A stretch of 35,606 nucleotides of DNA from Candidatus Saccharimonadota bacterium (GTDB lineage: Bacteria > Patescibacteriota > Saccharimonadia > Saccharimonadales > Saccharimonadaceae). Numbering within the stretch: the stretch's first letter is position 1; each line of letters starts with the position of its first letter. Under the pieces are notes generated by a model that searched no databases, was not told the DNA's origin, and worked only from the letters and a program-made list of their open reading frames with translations. Below, in pieces: positions 30,667 to 35,606 of the stretch. The translations under genes and the position numbers were made by a program. The stretch spans positions 1-35,606 of the forward strand of contig JAFRBS010000020.1 in assembly GCA_017404725.1 (NCBI GenBank), read 5' to 3'.

Positions 30667-32198
30667 TACCAACCATTTTAACCACGGCGGCCATCGCTGG
30701 TAGCTTCGGCGCAACTTTCGCGCTAGCGAGTAACAGCTCCGCCGTCAAAAACGACCTGAACGAAGTCACGATCGCTCAGGCCGCCACGACCGGAGATACG
30801 GATTTAACCGGCTCGCTCATCGATGAAACCATTTATGTCTTCGCCGAAAACAACGGCTCCGTTAAAAAGACCATTTCTTCCGACTGGACGAAAAATTCTC
30901 TCGGCGTTAGCGAGTACAAAAAGACTGAAGGAAACGTCAAGACCCCGATCGAAATGAATGTCAGCTATACTCTTGACGGCAAAGAAATCAAAGCCGAAGA
31001 TTTGAAAGGTAAATCCGGCAAAGTAACCATCTCCTATAATTATAAGAACACCGAAAAATCCGGCGGACTTTTCGTTCCCTACGCCGTTATGACCGGCTTG
31101 ATACTTGATAACAATATCTTCGAAAACGTCGAAGTCGAGGGCGGAAAGCTCGTAAACGACGGCGATAAATCCATCGTCGCTGGCATCGCTTTCCCAGGAA
31201 TGTCCGAAAATCTTGGCGTAAGTAAGGCTGCCATAAACATCCCGAGCTCCCTAAAAGTTACCGCCGACGCTAAAGATTTTAAACTCGGCATGGCCATGTC
31301 TATCGCAACCAGCGAAATCTTCAGCAACCTCGACGTCTCGAGCTTCAGCTCGCTTAGCAGCCTAACTGGCGAACTCGGCAAACTTACCGGCGGCATGGAC
31401 CAGCTCATCTCCGGCTCTTCCGCGCTTTATAACGGCCTTTCTGAACTAAACGACAAATCCGGCGCTCTCGTTTCCGGCATCGACCAACTCGCCGCCGGCG
31501 CCACTGAACTAAAAAATGGCACAGCGACGCTCGCCTCCGGCCTTGAAACTGCCGCCGCTGGCGCAGAAAAAGCTGGCGCCGGCTTGACCCAGCTTGCCTC
31601 GAAAAATACCACCATCGTCGCCGGCGTTAACCAAGCCGCCTCTGGCATTGAATCCGCTGTGACCAATCTCCAGAGCCTCAACCTCGGAACCATCATAGAT
31701 ACTTCTGGCGTCATTACCGACGAGCAAAAAGCTACTATGAAATATGCGCTTAGCGCCATTACTACTGGCCTAAGTCAGGCTGCCGCTGGCTTAAAAGCTA
31801 ATGTTACTTATGCCGAAGGCGTGAATAACCTCGCCGCTTACCTCGCTGGCGTAAAAACTCTCGCCGATGAGAAAACCGGCGTGCCTTATCTCGCTACAAA
31901 ACTTACCGAAGCCGCAGAGGGCGCGAAAGCTTTGAACGCTGGCGCTGAGAAGCTAGAAAACGGCCTCGCTACCCTAAACGCTAAAACTCCAGCCTTGACA
32001 GATGGCATTACGAAACTTAAAAACGGTTCAAACGACCTTAGAAACGGACTAAACACCTTTAACCAACAAGGCGTCGAACGTCTCGTCTCCGCCGCCGGCA
32101 GTATCGAGAACCTCGCTAGCCGTTTGAAGAACACGATTAACCTCGCCAAAGCCCAAAAGCCAGTCAAATACGTCTACCGCATCGACGAAATCAAATAA
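30651..32198 (+). CDS. YhgE/Pip-like secreted repeat protein, partner of the MMPL transporter
   Basis: 515 aa. Signal peptide (ILTTAAIAGSFGATFALAS). Residues ~50-230 are a beta-rich domain. Residues ~240-500 are long helices with repeated L-x2-G-x-x-x-L-x-x-G units (GLSELNDKSGALVSGIDQLA, then AGATELKNGTATLASGLETA) typical of the YhgE/Pip coiled-coil region. The C-terminal membrane part found in full YhgE is missing. Such proteins occur next to or fused with MMPL transporters in Firmicutes and Actinobacteria. AAAGGAGAT precedes ATG inside the transporter gene. Probably a periplasmic or surface extension of the pump. Confidence 0.85.
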   Translation: MSKKLIPTILTTAAIAGSFGATFALASNSSAVKNDLNEVTIAQAATTGDTDLTGSLIDETIYVFAENNGSVKKTISSDWTKNSLGVSEYKKTEGNVKTPIEMNVSYTLDGKEIKAEDLKGKSGKVTISYNYKNTEKSGGLFVPYAVMTGLILDNNIFENVEVEGGKLVNDGDKSIVAGIAFPGMSENLGVSKAAINIPSSLKVTADAKDFKLGMAMSIATSEIFSNLDVSSFSSLSSLTGELGKLTGGMDQLISGSSALYNGLSELNDKSGALVSGIDQLAAGATELKNGTATLASGLETAAAGAEKAGAGLTQLASKNTTIVAGVNQAASGIESAVTNLQSLNLGTIIDTSGVITDEQKATMKYALSAITTGLSQAAAGLKANVTYAEGVNNLAAYLAGVKTLADEKTGVPYLATKLTEAAEGAKALNAGAEKLENGLATLNAKTPALTDGITKLKNGSNDLRNGLNTFNQQGVERLVSAAGSIENLASRLKNTINLAKAQKPVKYVYRIDEIK

Positions 32199-32201
32199 AA
32201 A

Positions 32202-32226
32202 AAGCCCCGAAAGGGGCTTGTTTTTT
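32202..32226. terminator. Terminator between the YhgE-like gene and pilC (both directions)
   Basis: AAGCCCC-GAAA-GGGGCTT followed by GTTTTTT on the plus side and preceded by A7 for the minus side. It ends both convergent transcripts. Confidence 0.9.
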
Positions 32227-33436
32227 ATCCGATATTGTTGACGAGAGAGTAGATCGGGAACAGAATCGCGCCGATAATACCGCCCGCCATCACCGCGAGA
32301 AGTACCATCATGATCGGCTCAATCATCTGCGAAATGCGCGCAACCTGTTCATCGACTTCGTCCTCATAGACCTGCGCCGCCTTACCTAGCATCTCGTCAA
32401 TCTTACCTGATTCCTCACCAATCGAGGCCATCTGCGGCACAAGCGGCAAAATATAATCCGCCTCTTTTAGCGCCTCCGAAAGCGGCCGACCCGCCTGGAC
32501 TTTCTTCTCTGCCTTATCAATTTGCTCTTGAATCACCATATTGTTCATCGCTTCCGCCGAAATCTTCATCGAATCAAGCATCGCCACGCCAGTAGAAAGC
32601 AAGTTCTGCATCGTCCGCGCGAACCGCCCCATATAAAGGCGCAAGAATAGCCCCTTAAATAGCGGTACATTAATCTTTACCGTCGCCGCCGCCTTCTGCC
32701 CAGTATCGGTCTTTCTAAACCAGATAAAGAACCAAACGATTACCGCCACGACAATCAAAATCACCCACCATTGGTGGATCAAAAACTCCGCCCCCGCAAC
32801 CATCACCGCGGTAAGAGCCGGCAATTCCTCGCCTAGGCTCTCGTAAAGATCCTTGACCTGCGGTACAACCTCAAGCATCAGGAAAATAATCACGGCGATA
32901 ATCACAGCAAGCGTAATCAGCGGATTCGTCAAAGCGCTTCTAATTTTCGACATTACCGCCGCATCCTTTTCCTGCTGGGTCGCCAACCGCTTCAAAGACA
33001 GGTCCAAGGTACCGCTCATCTCGCCCGCCGAAAGCAACGCGAGATAAACTTTGTCGAAAACTTCCGGATGTTTCGCGCAAGCGTCGGTCAGATTCGTACC
33101 ACCCTCAACATCCGCCAAAATCTCGTCAATAATTGCCCGCATCGGCTTACTATCAGTCTGTTCAGAAAGTGTCCTAAGCGCTGCCGAGAGCGGCAAACCC
33201 GCGCCGATTAAGGTCGCAAACTGCCTAGTAAAGACGATTTTATCTTTAGAGCTAACTTTATTGTTATGAAACAGGTTACTAAGAAAACCGCCTTCCTGCT
33301 CTTCCTCGATCAAAATCGGCGAAAGCCCTTGTTCGATCAAAAGTTTACCTGCAGACCGCTCAGTTTCAGCCTGAATTACCCCTTTCAGGGTCTTCTTCGT
33401 CTTCGGATCCGTCGCCTTATAGGTAAACCTGCGCAT
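32225..33436 (-). CDS. pilC: Type IV pilus inner-membrane platform protein PilC
   Basis: 403 aa, normal length. Two T2SSF domains (about 70-190 and 270-395), each ending in transmembrane helices; FTRQFATLIGAGLPLSAALR and YMGRFARTMQNLLSTGVAML are the repeated signatures. Start Met-Arg-Arg-Phe-x-Tyr is typical. Four nt after pilT. Forms the platform that ATPases turn to build or pull in the pilus. Confidence 0.96.
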   Translation of the reverse strand: MRRFTYKATDPKTKKTLKGVIQAETERSAGKLLIEQGLSPILIEEEQEGGFLSNLFHNNKVSSKDKIVFTRQFATLIGAGLPLSAALRTLSEQTDSKPMRAIIDEILADVEGGTNLTDACAKHPEVFDKVYLALLSAGEMSGTLDLSLKRLATQQEKDAAVMSKIRSALTNPLITLAVIIAVIIFLMLEVVPQVKDLYESLGEELPALTAVMVAGAEFLIHQWWVILIVVAVIVWFFIWFRKTDTGQKAAATVKINVPLFKGLFLRLYMGRFARTMQNLLSTGVAMLDSMKISAEAMNNMVIQEQIDKAEKKVQAGRPLSEALKEADYILPLVPQMASIGEESGKIDEMLGKAAQVYEDEVDEQVARISQMIEPIMMVLLAVMAGGIIGAILFPIYSLVNNIG

Positions 33437-33439
33437 TTA

Positions 33440-34723
33440 CTAGCCTCTTGATAATCTCTCAAACTCTGCCATATCAACTGCAAATTCACGTGCATCATCG
33501 TGAGTAATTACGCCAGACTGAACCAACTTAACCAAGGTTCTATCCATCGTCTGCATACCCTGAGAGACGCCAGTCTGAATCGCTGTGTCGATTTGGTGTG
33601 TCTTACCATCGCGGATCAAAGCCTTAATCGCTGGGTTAGTGATCATAATCTCTGCCGCCGCAACGCGTCCGCCACCAATCGCCGGAACTAAACGTTGGGC
33701 ACAAACCGCCTGAAGAACGCTCGCTAGCTGAATTCTAATCTGTTGCTGCTGGTGCGCCGGGAAAACATCAACCATACGATCGATCGACTGCGCCGCCGAG
33801 TTTGTATGAAGCGTACCGAAGACCAGGTGACCAGTCTCCGCGACCGTAATCGCCGCCTGGATCGTCTCGAGATCGCGCATCTCACCAATCAGTACAACAT
33901 CCGGATCTTCACGAAGCGCGCTTTTAAGCGCCCGCGAGAACGAATAAGTATCGTAATGGACTTCCCTCTGCGCGACAAGCGCCTTCTTCGACTGATAAGT
34001 AAACTCGATCGGATCCTCAATCGTCAAGATATGAACCGCTTTCGTCTGGTTAATTTTCTCAAGCAGCGCCGCCAAAGTCGTAGATTTACCAGAGCCAGTC
34101 GGACCAGTAACTAGAACTAAACCGCGTGGAAATTCAGTAAATTTCTCGACCACTGCCGGAAGACCTAGGTCTTGGCAAGACAAAATCTTATCTGGAATCA
34201 AACGCAGTGCCGCAGCTAGGTTTCCCATCTCTTGGAAAGCATTAACACGGAAACGTCCGAGGCTGCCGAACGCAAACGAATAATCAAACTCCTTGTCTTT
34301 CGACAAAACCTGCTGCTGTTCCGAATCCATCGTCGAGAAAATCATTCTCTCCGCATCCGACTCCGTCACAACCGGCGTATTCGGAATTGGCCGAAGTACG
34401 CCATCGACGCGTAACATCGGTTGAAGCCCAACCTGAATATGCAGGTCCGAAGCCTTCGCCCGTACACACTCCTCGAGTAAGTTTTCCATCTTCAAAGCCA
34501 TCTGTCCGCCCGAAGCAGGAGCCGGTGCTGGAGCAGCTGGAGCAGGCGTAGCGGGTGACGCAACTGGGGGGACCCCCGCGGATCCGCCTAACGCGGACTC
34601 TGTGGGGGAACCTGTTGCGACCGCCCCTTGGGACGCGGAAGACCGAAGGTCTACAGGACCCGCTACGGCTGCGCCGGCTGTATTAGGTATTGTTGGTGTT
34701 GTCATTTGCCCACTATTTTCCAT
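33440..34723 (-). CDS. pilT: Type IV pilus retraction ATPase PilT
   Basis: 427 aa, longer than usual (~345-370) because of a ~75-residue Ala/Pro/Gly-rich N-terminal linker. Walker A GPTGSGKST (near 208), ILTIEDPIEF Asp box, EDPDVVLIGEMRD Walker B and GHLVFGTLHTNSA His box are intact. ASDLHIQVG and QGMQTMDRTLVKL place it with PilT rather than PilB. The linker DNA holds GC-rich hairpins, one shared with the TraG-like gene. ATG lies 6 nt after TATAAT (leaderless). Powers pilus retraction for attachment and DNA uptake. Confidence 0.95.
   Translation of the reverse strand: MENSGQMTTPTIPNTAGAAVAGPVDLRSSASQGAVATGSPTESALGGSAGVPPVASPATPAPAAPAPAPASGGQMALKMENLLEECVRAKASDLHIQVGLQPMLRVDGVLRPIPNTPVVTESDAERMIFSTMDSEQQQVLSKDKEFDYSFAFGSLGRFRVNAFQEMGNLAAALRLIPDKILSCQDLGLPAVVEKFTEFPRGLVLVTGPTGSGKSTTLAALLEKINQTKAVHILTIEDPIEFTYQSKKALVAQREVHYDTYSFSRALKSALREDPDVVLIGEMRDLETIQAAITVAETGHLVFGTLHTNSAAQSIDRMVDVFPAHQQQQIRIQLASVLQAVCAQRLVPAIGGGRVAAAEIMITNPAIKALIRDGKTHQIDTAIQTGVSQGMQTMDRTLVKLVQSGVITHDDAREFAVDMAEFERLSRG
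34565..34660. repeat. GC-rich hairpin repeats inside pilT linker
   Basis: 34619-34640 is identical to 9288-9309. It is followed by AGACC-GAA-GGTCT (34640-34652). Just upstream lies a second palindrome, CCCCC...TCCGC/GCGGA...GGGGG (34566-34608). The shared block is read in a different codon phase here than in the TraG-like gene. Confidence 0.7.
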
Positions 34724-34729
34724 ATTCCC

Positions 34730-34735
34730 ATTATA
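34730..34735 (-). promoter_or_regulatory. -10 box of pilT-pilC, leaderless
   Basis: Minus strand TTGCTA, 18-nt spacer, TATAAT (34730-34735), GGGAAT, ATG. Confidence 0.65.
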
Positions 34736-34744
34736 CCATAAGTA

Positions 34745-34954
34745 TTATGAAAATAGCAATTTCTCAAAATTTCGCCGCGCGAAAATGATCGCCTGAATTT
34801 CGACGATTTTATCGGCTTTATTGACCGAATAAAAAATCGCATATCTGTGACTATGCGCAACACGAAGTTCTTTCCCATGAACCGTATATTTTACCTGTAG
34901 AACCTCTAAAAGATCCTGATTTGCTCTCGATAAAAAGGTTACTCAGTATCTCAT
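34745..34954 (-). pseudogene. Decayed RelE/ParE-family toxin
   Basis: ATG overlaps the antitoxin stop (TAATG), the normal TA layout, but codon 4 is TGA. Beyond it the frame continues without a start as RANQDLLEVLQVKYTVHGKE, LRVAHSHRYAIFYSV and IVEIQAIIFARRNFEKLLFS, the recognisable C-terminal part of a RelE-type toxin. A +1 frame over the first ~40 nt reads LNEILSNLF, so a frameshift joins two toxin pieces, and the first 30-40 residues are deleted. No functional toxin can be made. Confidence 0.8.
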
Positions 34955-35265
34955 TAAGCCGTCTCCGCTATACCTAGATTTTTGCGGATTTCGGCGGCGC
35001 TATAACTTTCCTCACTGTTCTCGTTAGTTTCAACGGCTTTATCTAAAAACCTCAATAGTTCATCCTCGGTTTTAATACTCATGCAGGCCGGCATCTTTTC
35101 GTCAACTTTCGTATCAAAAGGAATATTACGCTCATAAATAACCCGGCGCAAAGTCATATTTATCAGGTCGGACATCGAAATCCCGATCTGTTCTAACACG
35201 CTTTCCGAGCACTCCTTAACCATTGGGTCTACTTTTACATGTATATCTGCGGTTGCAATTGCCAT
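34954..35265 (-). CDS. RelB/DinJ-like antitoxin
   Basis: 103 aa from ATG 35265, preceded by GGAGAAAA; the in-frame upstream ATG at 35316 lies in the operator. Ribbon-helix-helix start (TADIHVKVDPMVKECSESVL), GISMSDLINMTLRRVIYERN dimerisation helix, then an acidic tail. The promoter is covered by a perfect palindrome (35292-35322). Its toxin gene is broken, so it survives as an orphan regulator, perhaps still acting on other toxins or on its own promoter. Confidence 0.85.
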   Translation of the reverse strand: MAIATADIHVKVDPMVKECSESVLEQIGISMSDLINMTLRRVIYERNIPFDTKVDEKMPACMSIKTEDELLRFLDKAVETNENSEESYSAAEIRKNLGIAETA

Positions 35266-35485
35266 ATTTTTTCTCCTTACCCCTATTATACCATATTTTG
35301 TACATATTGTGTACAAAATATGAGTTCAACCCGTGCAAACCGTGGACCAAGATACAACAGTCTACCGGTAAAAAATCCGCTAGATCCTTAAAATTCTCCG
35401 GCGCCGGCGTAACCTCTGCTGAAAAATCCGAAACATCAAAAACTCGCAAAATAATTTTCGTAATCTGTTCCCGAATTTCTTCCAT
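35216..35485 (-). pseudogene. Short ORF, possibly an ArgS N-terminal remnant
   Basis: 89 aa as read. The first ~40 residues (MEEIREQITKIILRVFDVSD, FSAEVTPAPENFKDLA) resemble the start of arginyl-tRNA synthetases (usually ...F-x-V-x-x-P-x-x-x-x-GDLATN). The rest runs through the antitoxin operator and into its gene and looks random. It starts 7 nt after TACAAT (35493-35498). Likely a gene start cut off by the toxin-antitoxin locus; the ArgS link is tentative. Confidence 0.4.
35292..35322. promoter_or_regulatory. Perfect palindromic operator of the antitoxin
   Basis: CATATTTTGTACA and TGTACAAAATATG, 13-bp arms with a 5-nt spacer, directly upstream of the minus-strand -10 TATAAT (35285-35290). 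Ideal for binding by two ribbon-helix-helix dimers. Confidence 0.75.
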
Positions 35486-35527
35486 CCCTTATATTGTAGC
35501 ACAATTATCCCCCTCTTACAAAAATCA

Positions 35528-35606
35528 TCACCTATAGCATATGACTTTCGCCGCATTGCTCTTCGGGTGAGCACCAGATACCGAATGATCGCTATATACG
35601 CCTAAA
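35528..35606 (-). CDS. C-terminal end of an unknown gene (cut by window edge)
   Basis: Open minus-strand frame entering from beyond position 35606 and ending in TGA at 35528-35530, last residues GVYSDHSVSGAHPKSNAAKV then ICYR. Too short to assign; plausible as coding by composition only. Confidence 0.35.
   Translation of the reverse strand, partial: LGVYSDHSVSGAHPKSNAAKVICYR

Noticed and set aside
33440-34723. PilB (extension ATPase) instead of PilT
   Set aside because: No N-terminal T2SSE-N domain or zinc-binding Cys motifs; the size and C-terminal motifs fit PilT.
34943-34945. UGA recoded as Gly or Trp in the toxin gene
   Set aside because: All long genes here stop at UGA without read-through needs, and the toxin is also frameshifted and shortened, so decay is simpler.

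Overview
The window most likely comes from a Candidatus Saccharibacteria (TM7, Patescibacteria/CPR) chromosome. This is an inference from the 5' part of a 16S gene with a mismatch in the usual 27F primer site, compact genes, type IV pilus PilT/PilC, a VirD4/TraG-like ATPase, ComM, and no biosynthetic pathways. All long genes read cleanly with UGA as stop, which argues against SR1/Gracilibacteria. A choloylglycine hydrolase suggests life on an animal host.

Layout. 1-970: 5' end of 16S rRNA with its promoter (minus) and a YuiD-like membrane protein. 987-2700: a surface-anchored protein, then a gene-free stretch with three promoters and a structured RNA (element E1). 2698-7251: gyrB-gyrA operon. 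7252-9000: a second copy of the structured RNA (E2), an orphan RelB-like antitoxin and a Fic protein with a broken catalytic motif. 9119-12977: three minus-strand genes ending in the TraG-like ATPase. 12978-14281: 1.3 kb without protein genes, holding a terminated minus-strand RNA, two long palindromic elements and a small plus-strand RNA. 14282-15520: an unknown protein, tmRNA and a perfect four-way-junction palindrome. 15525-19281: a ComM protein fused to a nuclease-like N-terminal region, then infC (AUU start)-rpmI-rplT-rpmB. 19389-25435: a small membrane protein, RNase P RNA, a NUDIX-RNase H fusion, an M50 protease, a degenerate MBL-like protein, a winged-helix regulator, miaA, thrS and tRNA-Val. 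25485-32198: two unknown genes, MscS-like channel, choloylglycine hydrolase, and a TetR regulator divergent from an MMPL transporter and YhgE-like partner. 32225-34723: pilT-pilC. 34745-35606: a decayed RelE toxin, its antitoxin with a perfect palindromic operator, an ArgS-like N-terminal remnant and the end of another gene.

How it works together. Core information processing (rRNA, gyrase, IF3/L35/L20/L28, ThrRS, MiaA, tmRNA, RNase P) is mixed with cell-surface and DNA-uptake functions (pilus motor, TraG-like ATPase, ComM, surface protein). The surface protein, ncRNA E1 and the ComM fusion share a nearly identical promoter. The TetR-MMPL-YhgE-BSH cluster looks like an acquired host-interaction module. 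Many genes start 6-8 nt after a -10 box, so leaderless mRNAs appear common.

Best candidates for something undescribed: the paired ncRNA family E1/E2 with covarying stems and a conserved micro-ORF site; the junction palindrome at the tmRNA 3' end; the atypical T-loop and D-loop of that tmRNA; the ComM fusion; and GC-rich hairpin repeats lying in different reading frames inside pilT and the TraG-like gene.
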